From positions 23,124 to 87,123 of the forward strand of contig JACPZX010000085.1 in the NCBI GenBank assembly GCA_016195325.1: a DNA stretch of 64,000 nt, in the 5' to 3' direction. Shown in pieces: positions 16,564-24,510 of the stretch. The position numbers and the translations under genes were made by a program. The notes below the pieces were generated by a model. The model ran no database searches, was not told the origin of the DNA, and saw nothing but the letters and a program-made list of their open reading frames with translations. Positions within the stretch are counted from its first letter, which is position 1; each line of letters starts with the position of its first letter. This DNA is from Acidobacteriota bacterium. GTDB lineage: Bacteria; Acidobacteriota; Polarisedimenticolia; JACPZX01.

Positions 16564-17562
16564 TCAATCAAAGGTCTTCGAGATCCCGAAGATGACGCCG
16601 CCGCGCGGCGCGAGCTGCGATTCGTTCACGCGCTCGACGACGGGGGCCTGTCCGAAGATGTAGAAGACCGTGCCAGGAGAGGCCACGAACCGGAGGCCGG
16701 GTGTGAAGTTCACGATCGCGGCGCCGGTAGACGCCACGTTCGACCCCAGGAACTCGTCGCGGCGCGTCCATCGCGAATCGAGCTGGAGCACCCACGTCGC
16801 CCTCTTTCCCGCGCGCCGATCGAATCCGACGTTGACGATCGCCTCGGCGCCCAGCCGGTACTCGAGCGCGTTCGCCCGGTTCCCTTGGTAGGAGCCCGAG
16901 ACGAACCACTCGCCGGATCGGGGCGCCGGGTGGTACGCGTAGTAGATCGACGCGTTGAGCGCATACGCTCCCGTCCCCGGCTGGATCGTCGGCTCGTTGA
17001 TCTCCCCCTCGCTGTCGAGGAGACGGTACGGGCCCGTCGGAAGCTTCACGGCCGCGCCGGCGACGAGGATCTGCTTCGGCCGGACGACGGCGGCGTACCT
17101 CGCGCCGATCCTCACGTCGCCGAAGCCGCTCGTGCCGTCGCCGTTCGTGAACGCCTCCGTCGCGGTGCCGACGTCGTTGACGTGCTCGTGACGCCGCTCG
17201 TTCAGGAACGGGATCGCGCCGAAGAGCGTGAGGCGTCCCGTCAGGCCGTAGTCGAGATCGAGTTGCATGAGGGTGTTCAGCGTCCGGATCTCGCGATGAT
17301 GGTCGGGGACGATCGTGCCGTTCGAGAAGTCGATGGCCGGGGTGAGGACGTCCCCGGTCTCCCGGGAGCCGTCCAGGCCGCGGCTCTGGTCGACGTATCG
17401 GTAGGACAGATCGAACGTGAACGCCCCCTGGTCGTTGATCCCCTCGCGCGTTCCGGTGACGAGGAAGCAGTTCGCGGAGCCGCAGGTCGCGAGCGCCGGG
17501 GCGGCGCAGGCGACGGCGGCGAGGAGAACGAGCGGAACACGGGTGCGGACGGAGTGAGACAT
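16564..17562 (-). CDS. outer-membrane beta-barrel protein
   Basis: A 332-residue exported protein. The signal peptide is about 1-25 (RVPLVLLAAVACAAPALA). The mature region is a series of amphipathic strands with aromatic girdles (FTFDLSYRYVDQ, MQLDLDYGLTGRLTLFGAIP, GDVRIGARYAAV, VFYIFGQAPVVERV) and ends ISKTFD with a terminal aromatic residue, as for many BamA-inserted barrels. It resembles putative transporter barrels of the MetA/phenol-degradation type. A Cys pair near the mature N-terminus (TCGSANC) may form a disulfide. It lies 55 nt downstream of a small secreted Cys-rich protein in the same operon. Confidence 0.8.
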   Translation of the reverse strand: MSHSVRTRVPLVLLAAVACAAPALATCGSANCFLVTGTREGINDQGAFTFDLSYRYVDQSRGLDGSRETGDVLTPAIDFSNGTIVPDHHREIRTLNTLMQLDLDYGLTGRLTLFGAIPFLNERRHEHVNDVGTATEAFTNGDGTSGFGDVRIGARYAAVVRPKQILVAGAAVKLPTGPYRLLDSEGEINEPTIQPGTGAYALNASIYYAYHPAPRSGEWFVSGSYQGNRANALEYRLGAEAIVNVGFDRRAGKRATWVLQLDSRWTRRDEFLGSNVASTGAAIVNFTPGLRFVASPGTVFYIFGQAPVVERVNESQLAPRGGVIFGISKTFD

Positions 17563-17617
17563 GCCGGTTTTCTCCAGTGAAGGATGGGTCGGTGATTCGG
17601 TGTCGTCGGGCCTGGAG

Positions 17618-17974
17618 TCAGGCGGCCGGTCGGGGAGGGTGCTCGTCGGGCGGGATGTCGTTCGCGGCGGCGTGCCAGCCGCGGCCGGAGACGGGATGAC
17701 CCGAGATCGCAGGGGTGATGATTCCGGAGGGGCGGGGCATCAGCCCCTCGTGGACCGACACGGGGCCCGGTGCGCTTCCGTGTCCGCCGCAGCAGCCCGG
17801 GCGCATGGCGCACCCCCGGCTCACGGCGGCGGGTGCCCGGCAGCACGCGCCGTCGCATCCGCAGTCCGAGCCCCCGGCTGCGAAGAGGGGCGAGGCGGTG
17901 ACGATCAGCAGAGCGAGAAGACATGAGGCGGCGAGAGAGCGCGACGGGTGACGTTGCGGTCGCCGCTGGAACAC
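17618..17974 (-). CDS. small secreted Cys-rich protein
   Basis: A 118-residue protein with a signal peptide (SLAASCLLALLIVTASPLFA, cleavage near residue 33) followed by seven cysteines within about 30 residues: SDCGCDGACC, RGCAMRPGCCGG. The rest is Pro/His-rich (HAAANDIPPDEHPPRP). I do not recognise the family; a metal-binding role is suggested by Cys/His content only. The start is GTG 17974, 5 nt after the stop of the upstream small gene, which implies translational coupling. The downstream neighbour is the barrel at 16564-17562, so the two may form a secreted partner plus outer-membrane channel pair. Confidence 0.6.
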   Translation of the reverse strand: MFQRRPQRHPSRSLAASCLLALLIVTASPLFAAGGSDCGCDGACCRAPAAVSRGCAMRPGCCGGHGSAPGPVSVHEGLMPRPSGIITPAISGHPVSGRGWHAAANDIPPDEHPPRPAA

Positions 17975-17979
17975 GTGGA

Positions 17980-18249
17980 CTACCGGTTCCCTTTGGGCCG
18001 GATGTCCTTCTGCTGCCCGTGGCCGTGTGTCGATTCGTGGACCGCTCCGGAGGCGTCGCCCGACGACGAGAGGGTCTCGCCTTCCCCGAGGAGCTCCAGA
18101 TGGCCGTCCTTGATGAGTTTCTGAATGGCCGGCTTTTCGACGGCGGCGTCGGCGATCTGTCCGGTTTTCATTGGACCGAGGTGCAGCGTCCTGCCCTGTG
18201 GCAGCGGGATCTTGAGCGGCGACTTCGTCTTGTTGCGGATGTTTTTCAC
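17980..18249 (-). CDS. small conserved-looking protein, function unknown
   Basis: An 89-residue soluble protein starting KNIRNKTKSPLKIPLPQGRT, then LHLGPMKTGQIADAAVEKPA and IQKLIKDGHLELLGEG, with a His/Gln-rich disordered tail. The pattern (basic beta strand, PLP-G-LHLGP-K-GQI, helix, strand) looks like a compact small beta domain of about 55 residues. I cannot name it with certainty. The start is GTG 18249 with GGAGG 7 nt upstream. It has no signal peptide, although its two downstream neighbours do. Confidence 0.65.
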   Translation of the reverse strand: MKNIRNKTKSPLKIPLPQGRTLHLGPMKTGQIADAAVEKPAIQKLIKDGHLELLGEGETLSSSGDASGAVHESTHGHGQQKDIRPKGNR

Positions 18250-18331
18250 GGTGATTCCTCCACGGCGCGCGGTTCCACTGTACCCCAGCGCATGGCGCCG
18301 CGCATCTCCCGTTCCGTCGTCGGCGCCGGCT

Positions 18332-18925
18332 CTACGCCGCGGGCTCTCCCGACACGCCGCCGGAGACGATGAAGCTCATGGCGGCGGTGCTGTCGACCCG
18401 GAGCGGCGTCGTGCGATCGCGTGGGACCACGACCAGATGTCCCGCAAAGTTGAAAGACGAGGGGAAGTACACCGCGACATGGTCGGGAAGATCAAACTCC
18501 TCGAGGCTCGTGCGCGTGACGAACCCGACGGCCCGGACGTCGCTGTTCGGGACGAGCGTGACGAGCACAGGACGATCGAATCGCTTTTTCTCTCCGACGA
18601 AGGCGCCGACGAGATCCTGGATCGAACGGTAGACGAGCCGGACGAGGGGGAGCCGGTGAAAGATGCGCTCGGCGAGACCGATGAGGTAGCTCATCAGGAT
18701 GTTGCTCGCGACGAAGCCTGTCGCCGTGACGATTGCAAGGACCGCCAGGGCTCCCAGCCCGGGCATGCGGAACCCGAACCGTCCTTCCAGGTCGATGAGT
18801 CCGTCGACCCATCTGAACGCCGTGACGAGGGTGTAGAGCGTGACCGCCGCGGGCGCGACGATGAGGAGCCCACGAAAGAAATAGGTCGCGAACGACGCGA
18901 GGACGGAGCGGCGGGTCGTCGACAT
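18332..18925 (-). CDS. DUF502-family membrane protein
   Basis: A 197-residue protein of the DUF502 family, which has two N-terminal membrane helices and a soluble C-terminal beta domain. Helices lie at about 10-35 (ATYFFRGLLIVAPAAVTLYT) and about 55-80 (GLGALAVLAIVTATGFVASN). The family signature PLVRLVYRSIQDLVGAF follows, then VLVTLVPNSDVRAVGFVTR and VAVYFPSSFNFAGHLVVVPR. The start at 18925 gives the usual family length; the frame is open for another 158 codons upstream, but that stretch has no family similarity and no signal. The biochemical role is unknown. Confidence 0.9.
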   Translation of the reverse strand: MSTTRRSVLASFATYFFRGLLIVAPAAVTLYTLVTAFRWVDGLIDLEGRFGFRMPGLGALAVLAIVTATGFVASNILMSYLIGLAERIFHRLPLVRLVYRSIQDLVGAFVGEKKRFDRPVLVTLVPNSDVRAVGFVTRTSLEEFDLPDHVAVYFPSSFNFAGHLVVVPRDRTTPLRVDSTAAMSFIVSGGVSGEPAA

Positions 18926-19132
18926 GGTCACCTCGTGCGCGCGATGCCGGCCGCGCTCCTGCTGGCCGTGCAGACACGCGCCCCAGCCTACCATCGAGGG
19001 GCCGGCGGCTCGGAGCCCCTCGTGCGCTGACGCCGCATCGCGAGATGATCTGGAAAAATCCGACAAAGCGAACCAGACGCAACCCGAGGTCTTTGCCCGA
19101 ATCAGGTATTTCGAGCTCCACGCGAGAATCCC

Positions 19133-19161
19133 TTGAATTCCGCCGGAGACCGCAGTAAATA
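19133..19161 (+). promoter_or_regulatory. promoter for the first Cys-repeat gene
   Basis: TTGAAT at 19133-19138 and TAAATA at 19156-19161 are exactly 17 nt apart. The predicted start near 19168 leaves a 350-nt leader before the ATG at 19521. The same -10 sequence is used in the candidate promoter at 58859. Confidence 0.5.
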
Positions 19162-19192
19162 TTGGCATCTCCCGCAAGGGATCTCCGGAGCG

Positions 19193-19314
19193 CCACCGTC
19201 GGTTCATCCGTCGCACGGTGGCCTGACCCGCTTCGGAGTCGAAAGCCGGAGCACCCCCTGCTGACTCCGGCACTTCGGCGAGATGGCGACGGGAGTCCGC
19301 CGCGTTGGAGTGCC
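19193..19314 (+). promoter_or_regulatory. structured leader with competing hairpins
   Basis: Four helices can be drawn in the leader of the Cys-repeat gene: 19193-19199 with 19215-19221 (7 bp); 19235-19240 with 19263-19268 (GGAGTC/GACTCC); 19245-19251 with 19265-19271 (GCCGGAG/CTCCGGC); and 19269-19274 with 19309-19314 (GGCACT/AGTGCC), which encloses 19276-19280 with 19298-19302. The second, third and fourth share bases and exclude each other, as in switching leaders. No known riboswitch consensus is recognised. Apart from this and the promoter, 18926-19520 holds nothing I can identify. Confidence 0.35.
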
Positions 19315-19520
19315 TAGAAGCCCCGCAACCCACGACCATCGAGATCAAGAGAGTTCTGTCGCCGCCGGAGGCGCGCGTCTCGCTCCGCGCCCGGTCCACG
19401 TCCCCCGGCTGCGGGGAGTGTCGCCCGCCGGGAGCGCGTTAAGACATGCATGCCGTTGTGCAACACGACGTCAAACAGATTTCGACGAGGCCATCACCTT
19501 CACGAAAAGGGGGTTCATTG

Positions 19521-21386
19521 ATGCGAAGAGGAGAATCGAGCTGTCGACGCGGAACGAAGTTGGGACGCGCGCTCGTCGCCGTCCTGCCGGCCGCGATGTT
19601 CTGCCTGCTGGCGCTGACGATCTCGGCGCCGACCTGGGCGCAGATTGACGGTCAGTGCGATCCGACCAAGATCGACTCGGGCTGCCCGAGCGACGGCAAT
19701 CCGTGCACCAATGACGTCTGCGATCCGGCCACGCGCACGTGCCAGCACAACCCGCGCATCTGCCCCATCGACAATCCCTGCAACACGGCGACGTGCAATG
19801 TCTCGACCGGCTTCTGCGACTACACGCCGAAGTCGTGCCCGTCGCCCATCGACAACAAGTGCTCCGTCGGCTCGTGCGATCCCGCGAACGGCCAGTGCGC
19901 TTACCAGCCGGTGACGTGTGCCCAGGACGGGAACCTCTGCATGACCGAGACCTGCAACCCGGCCACCGGCACCTGCCAGTCGGGCGCGCCGGTCACCTGC
20001 CCATCTCCCATCGACAACAAGTGCTCGATCGGCTCATGCAATCCGTCGACGGGCACGTGCGTCTATCAGCCCGAGACGTGTGCCCAGGACGGGAACCTCT
20101 GCACGACGGAGACCTGCAACCCGGCGACCGGCGCCTGCGGATCGGGACCGTCGAAGACGTGCAGCTCGGACAACCTCTGCTCGGTCGGATCCTGCAACCC
20201 GGCTTCGGGCCAGTGCGACTTCACCCCGATCACCTGCGCGCAGGACGGCAACCTCTGCAACACCGAGGCCTGCAACCCGGCGACCGGACGCTGCGAGTCC
20301 GGCGCGTCGAAGACCTGCGTCAGCGACAGCCTCTGCTCCGACTCGGTCTGCGACGCCGCAACCGGCAACTGCAAGACGACGAACAAGACGTGCCCGCAGG
20401 ACGGCAACCTCTGCACCGTCGAGGCGTGCAATCCGCAGAACGGCGCGTGCGAGTCCAGCCCGGTACGATCCTGCGCGCAGGACGCCGACCTCTGCACCTT
20501 CGAGTCGTGCAATCCCGCGAGCGGCACTTGCGAGTCGGGGGCGCGCAAGACCTGCGCCCAGGACAACGACCTCTGCACCATCGAGGCCTGCAACGCGGCG
20601 ACCGGCAAGTGTGAATCGGGCTCGCCGACTCCCTGCACCGCGGACGCCGACATCTGCACGACCGAGGTCTGCGATCCGGTCAATGGACGATGCCACTCGG
20701 TTCCCGCGAACCCGACCCCGCCGGGATGCGGCGCGACAATCTGCCGCACGCCTGGATTCTGGGGAACGCACGCGGGCGTCGAGAAGTCCGGCAGCACGAA
20801 CATCACGCAGTCGGTCATCACCCTCGGCGGAGGCGTGCTGAACGTGTGCGGCCAGAAGATCACCGACACCGTGCTGAACGACAACAACTCGGCGGTCGAG
20901 GCGATCTGCGTGGCGATGAAGGACGGCAGCCAGCTCCAGCTCGCGCGCCAGCTCACGGCGGCGGCGCTGAACTGCGTCGTCAGCAACGGCATCGCCGATT
21001 GCACGGCGACGCCGCTCTACTCCGCGATCTTCGCGAAGTGCAACGCGATCTGCGCCAACACCGCAAGCGCCAAGCAGGACGTGACCGACTGCATCAACCA
21101 GATCGACTGCCTGAACAATGGCGGCACGATGCTGAGCAACGGTTCCTGCCAGACGGGCGTCTGCGCGGGTGACGGCGTGACCGGATGCGTGGCAGGAACG
21201 ACGTGCGGGGACGGGTCGATGTGCAACGGCCTCCCGAACAACTGCCACGACATGCTCCTCGTGAACAACGGCCTCGGCATCAACTTCGAGCCGCCGGGAG
21301 CCGCGGGCAGCTCGACGGAGTGCAACGATGCGAACAAGAGCGCCTGCCAGGTGGTGGGTGCCAACGTCACGAGGTGCCTCTACTAG
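19521..21386 (+). CDS. secreted Cys-rich repeat protein (Dictyostelium-type repeats), copy 1
   Basis: A 621-residue exported protein. The signal peptide is about 15-45 (VAVLPAAMFCLLALTISAPT, then WAQ). Residues about 50-410 are tandem 20-24-residue units of the form C-x-Q-D-G-N-L-C-T-x-E-x-C-N-P-A-T-G-x-C, matching the Dictyostelium slime-mould repeat (Dicty_CTDC). The C-terminal domain begins ICRTPGFWGTHAGVEKSG and contains LGGGVLNVCGQ, ARQLTAAALNCVV, NCHDMLL and LGINFEPPG. The ATG at 19521 is preferred for AAAGGGGG upstream and because the signal peptide follows. Role is unknown; extended disulfide-rich repeats suggest an extracellular stalk or matrix protein. A near-paralog follows in tandem. 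Confidence 0.88.
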   Translation: MRRGESSCRRGTKLGRALVAVLPAAMFCLLALTISAPTWAQIDGQCDPTKIDSGCPSDGNPCTNDVCDPATRTCQHNPRICPIDNPCNTATCNVSTGFCDYTPKSCPSPIDNKCSVGSCDPANGQCAYQPVTCAQDGNLCMTETCNPATGTCQSGAPVTCPSPIDNKCSIGSCNPSTGTCVYQPETCAQDGNLCTTETCNPATGACGSGPSKTCSSDNLCSVGSCNPASGQCDFTPITCAQDGNLCNTEACNPATGRCESGASKTCVSDSLCSDSVCDAATGNCKTTNKTCPQDGNLCTVEACNPQNGACESSPVRSCAQDADLCTFESCNPASGTCESGARKTCAQDNDLCTIEACNAATGKCESGSPTPCTADADICTTEVCDPVNGRCHSVPANPTPPGCGATICRTPGFWGTHAGVEKSGSTNITQSVITLGGGVLNVCGQKITDTVLNDNNSAVEAICVAMKDGSQLQLARQLTAAALNCVVSNGIADCTATPLYSAIFAKCNAICANTASAKQDVTDCINQIDCLNNGGTMLSNGSCQTGVCAGDGVTGCVAGTTCGDGSMCNGLPNNCHDMLLVNNGLGINFEPPGAAGSSTECNDANKSACQVVGANVTRCLY

Positions 21387-21422
21387 AGGGGTTGAACTCG
21401 CGACGACGAACGGCTCTTCCAG

Positions 21423-21450
21423 GGGCGCCCGAAAGGGCGCCCTTTTTTTT
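21423..21450 (+). terminator. intrinsic terminator after Cys-repeat gene 1
   Basis: GGGCGCCC (21423-21430), a GAAA tetraloop and GGGCGCCC (21435-21442) are followed by eight T residues. It makes the two paralogs separate transcription units. Confidence 0.9.
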
Positions 21451-21640
21451 CGGACGGAATCGCGCCCCTCGAATGGGAGCCGAAGAGCCCGAGAACCCCG
21501 AATTTGCTGGTCATTTCATGCGTTCTGTGCGAGATTGTCCTTGCCATCTCACCCTGGCCGGCGTACCAGATGGCTACCCCTGCCGCGCATGGTTCGATTG
21601 TCTACGCCCGCGGTGTCGTCTGGAATGGAGGTAGTGAAAC

Positions 21641-23329
21641 ATGAGTCAGGGAGATCTGAGCTGTTGTAGCACGGCGAACCGGCTTCGTTCCGTGGCCAGG
21701 TGGCTTCCCATCGCCGCTTTCGTCCTGATGGCTTTCACGCTCGCACATCCCGCGTGGGCCCAAATCGATCCTCCGCCGGGAAGCTGCACTCCGGGCACCC
21801 TGGACGGGGTGTGCCCGAGCGACGGCAACCCGTGCACGGACGAAATCTGCGACGCGGCGACCCACACCTGCACGTCCGTTCCCAAGTCGTGCGGGATCGA
21901 CAGCGCGTGCTCGGTCGGCTCCTGCGACCCGGCGACGGGCCAGTGCATCCAGACCCCGAAGAGCTGCGCGAGCGACGGTCTCTGCAGCACCGGCTCTTGC
22001 GATCCGGCGACGGGCCAGTGCGTGCAGATCCCGAAGAGCTGCGCGAACGACGGCCTGTGCTCGGTGGGTTCGTGCGACGCCGCCACCGGCGCGTGCGTCC
22101 AGAAGCCCATCACGTGCCAGGCGGACGACAACCACTGCACGACGGAGTTCTGTAATCCCGCAAACGGCCTCTGCGAGTCGACCGCGCCGAAGACTTGCGC
22201 GGGCGACGGCCTGTGCAGCACCGGCTCGTGCGATCCGGCGACCGGCAACTGCGTCCAAACCCCGAAGAGCTGTTCGGACGACAGCAAGTGCAGCACCGGC
22301 TCGTGCGACCCCGCGACGGGCCAGTGCACCCAGACCCCAAAGGTCTGCGCCAACGACGGCCTCTGCAGCACCGGCTCGTGCGATGCCGCGAGCGGGAACT
22401 GCGTCCAGACGCCGAAGAGCTGCGCGCAGGACGGGAACAAGTGCACCGTCGAGGCCTGCAACCCGGCGAACGGCCAGTGCGAGTCCGGCGCGCCGAAGTT
22501 CTGCGCCAATGACGGCCTCTGCAACACCGGATCCTGCGACACGGCCACAGGGAACTGCAAGCAGACGCCCGTGACCTGCCAGCAGGACTCCGACAACTGC
22601 ACCACCGAGGTCTGCGACACGACGACCGGCCAGTGCCACTCGGTGGCGACGAACCCGCCGCCGACGAACTGCGGCGCGGCGATCTGCCGCACCCCTGGCT
22701 TCTGGGGAACGCACGCGGGGACCGAGAAGTCGGGCAGTCAGAACATCACGCAGGCCGTGATCACGCTCGGCGGCGGCGTCCTGAACGTCTGCGGTCAGGC
22801 GATTACGAACACGGTCCTCAACGACGACGACTCCGCGGTGGAGGGGATTTGCGTCAACGTGAAGGACGGGAGCATCTTCCAGCTCGCGCGCCAGCTCACC
22901 GCGGCAGCCCTGAACTGCGTCGTCAGCGACGGCGTGCCGGACTGCTCCCAGACGCCGCTCTTCCAGACGCTGTTCGCGAGCTGCAACGCCACGTGCGCCA
23001 GCTCGTCGGCCACCAGCTCGCAGCTTACGTCGTGCATCAACCAGCTCAACTGCCTGAACAACGGCGGGGCTCTCAACGCGAGCGGGAAGTGCGGCGCCGG
23101 CATCTGCGGTGATGGCGTCACGTCGTGCACCGTCGGGAGCATCTGCGCCGACGGCTCCGAGTGCGGCGGAATCGACGCCGGGAACTGCCACCAACAGCTC
23201 CTCGTCAACAGCGGCCTCGGCATCAACTTCGAGCCGCCGGGTGGCGCCGGCAGCTCCACCGAGTGCAACAACGCCATCAAGAACGCGTGCAAGGTCGTGA
23301 CGTCGGCCCAGGCGAAGTGCCTGTTCTAG
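21641..23329 (+). CDS. secreted Cys-rich repeat protein (Dictyostelium-type repeats), copy 2
   Basis: A 562-residue paralog of the preceding protein, with the same architecture: signal peptide ending HPAWAQ near residue 41, tandem Cys repeats (about 50-335) dominated by ANDGLCSTGSCDPATGQCVQ-like units, then the ICRTPGFWGTHAGTEKSG domain with LGGGVLNVCGQ, ARQLTAAALNCVV and LGINFEPPG. The repeats are more uniform than in copy 1, implying more recent internal amplification. GGAGG precedes the ATG at 21641. The intergenic leader (21451-21640) shows no resemblance to the leader of copy 1 and no clear promoter. It ends in a strong terminator. Confidence 0.88.
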   Translation: MSQGDLSCCSTANRLRSVARWLPIAAFVLMAFTLAHPAWAQIDPPPGSCTPGTLDGVCPSDGNPCTDEICDAATHTCTSVPKSCGIDSACSVGSCDPATGQCIQTPKSCASDGLCSTGSCDPATGQCVQIPKSCANDGLCSVGSCDAATGACVQKPITCQADDNHCTTEFCNPANGLCESTAPKTCAGDGLCSTGSCDPATGNCVQTPKSCSDDSKCSTGSCDPATGQCTQTPKVCANDGLCSTGSCDAASGNCVQTPKSCAQDGNKCTVEACNPANGQCESGAPKFCANDGLCNTGSCDTATGNCKQTPVTCQQDSDNCTTEVCDTTTGQCHSVATNPPPTNCGAAICRTPGFWGTHAGTEKSGSQNITQAVITLGGGVLNVCGQAITNTVLNDDDSAVEGICVNVKDGSIFQLARQLTAAALNCVVSDGVPDCSQTPLFQTLFASCNATCASSSATSSQLTSCINQLNCLNNGGALNASGKCGAGICGDGVTSCTVGSICADGSECGGIDAGNCHQQLLVNSGLGINFEPPGGAGSSTECNNAIKNACKVVTSAQAKCLF

Positions 23330-24459
23330 ACCTCGGCTGAGCTTCGAAGATCAGGGGCGCCTTCGGGCGCCCCTTTTTTTTCGCTCGCCGCCCCGGCCCT
23401 CCTCCTGAACACGTCCAGGAGCGAGGCGGCGAGGGCGAGCGCGACCGGGCCGATGAAGAGGCCGGTGAAGCCGAAGGCGGCGAGGCCTCCGAAGACGCCG
23501 AGGAAAACGACGAGGGGGCTCAGCTCCTGGGCGCGGCCGATGAGGGCGGGCTTGAGGATGTTGTCCGCGGCGAACGTCGTCACGATCGACCCCCAGAGGA
23601 GCAGGAAGAGGCCGTGGCCGACGCTGCCGGTGAAAAGGAGCAGGAGGCCGCCGGGGACCCAGAGAATCGCCGTGCCGCCGAGCGGGAGGAGTGAGAGGAT
23701 TCCCATCCCCGCCCCCGCGAGCACGGGCGATGGGAGACCCGCGATCCACCAACCGACCGATCCGCTCACTCCCTGAATGACCGCCGTCAGAAGGGAGCCC
23801 CGGAAGATCGCGGAGATCATCCCGGCGACGGACTGACCGAGGGCGCTGCGGACGTCGTCGTCCCCCGGGACGATGCCGAGCACCGCCTCCGCCATGTCGG
23901 CCCCGTCCCGGAGGAAGAAGAAGAGAAGGAAGACGGTCGTGAAGAAGGTCAGGGCGCCGTCGAAGACGCTGAGGACGAGGTACCGGCTCAGGGCCCCGAG
24001 AATCGAGGTCGCCTTCGCGGCGAACGTCGCGGCGAGCCCCTCGAACTGCTCGCGAGTGAGCCCGAGCCGATCCTGGGCTTGCTCGACCCATGCGGCCACC
24101 TGCGGCAGGGTCACGATGTCTGCGAGCGACGAAACGTGCTGGGTCTCGAGCTTCGCGCTGACCTGCGACGCGAGGTCGATGACCTGGCCGGCCACGAGGG
24201 TCGCGATGAAGGTGATCGGGAGGGCGACGAGGAGGCCGATCGCCGTCGCCATCAGCGCGGCGGCGAACCCGAGCCGGCCGGGCAGCGTCTTCCGGAGCCG
24301 TCGCCACGGCCGATCGAAGACGATCGCGAGGACCGAGGCCCACGCAATAGCGGAGAGGAAGGGGCTCAGGACCCTGAGGCAGAGCCAGCCGAGGACGAGG
24401 GAGGCGCCGGCCAGGAATGCGCCGGTGTACTTCCTCGATGTCTCGTCGGGTCTCGCCAC
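23326..24459 (-). CDS. AI-2E (PerM/YdiK) family transporter
   Basis: A 377-residue membrane protein of the AI-2E transporter family, with about 8 helices. Two helices lie at the N-terminus (about 11-55), a long extramembrane segment at about 85-150 (ASQVSAKLETQHVSSLADIV), then a helix bundle with TFFTTVFLLFFFLRDG and the signature GIVPGDDDVRSALGQSVAGM. The late segment ADNILKPALIGRAQELSPLV is highly typical. The GTG start at 24459 has GGAGG 7 nt upstream. The last 18 codons (KKGAPEGAPDLRSSAEV) run through the terminator hairpin of the convergent Cys-repeat gene. Members export autoinducer-2 or exchange sodium/protons; the substrate here is unknown. Confidence 0.9.
   Translation of the reverse strand: MARPDETSRKYTGAFLAGASLVLGWLCLRVLSPFLSAIAWASVLAIVFDRPWRRLRKTLPGRLGFAAALMATAIGLLVALPITFIATLVAGQVIDLASQVSAKLETQHVSSLADIVTLPQVAAWVEQAQDRLGLTREQFEGLAATFAAKATSILGALSRYLVLSVFDGALTFFTTVFLLFFFLRDGADMAEAVLGIVPGDDDVRSALGQSVAGMISAIFRGSLLTAVIQGVSGSVGWWIAGLPSPVLAGAGMGILSLLPLGGTAILWVPGGLLLLFTGSVGHGLFLLLWGSIVTTFAADNILKPALIGRAQELSPLVVFLGVFGGLAAFGFTGLFIGPVALALAASLLDVFRRRAGAASEKKGAPEGAPDLRSSAEV
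23354..23381 (+). terminator. intrinsic terminator after Cys-repeat gene 2
   Basis: GGGGCGCC (23354-23361), a TTCG tetraloop and GGCGCCCC (23366-23373) are followed by eight T residues (23374-23381). It overlaps the coding 3' end of the convergent transporter. Confidence 0.9.
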
Positions 24460-24510
24460 GCGACGCCTCCGGCGGCGGATTCTAGCAGCCCGGCCGGGCG
24501 CGCCGCGCGG

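Noticed and set aside
18926-19399. An N-terminal extension of the DUF502 gene of 158 codons.
   Set aside because: The extra peptide lacks family similarity, and the usual family start with a nearby ribosome binding site is at 18925.
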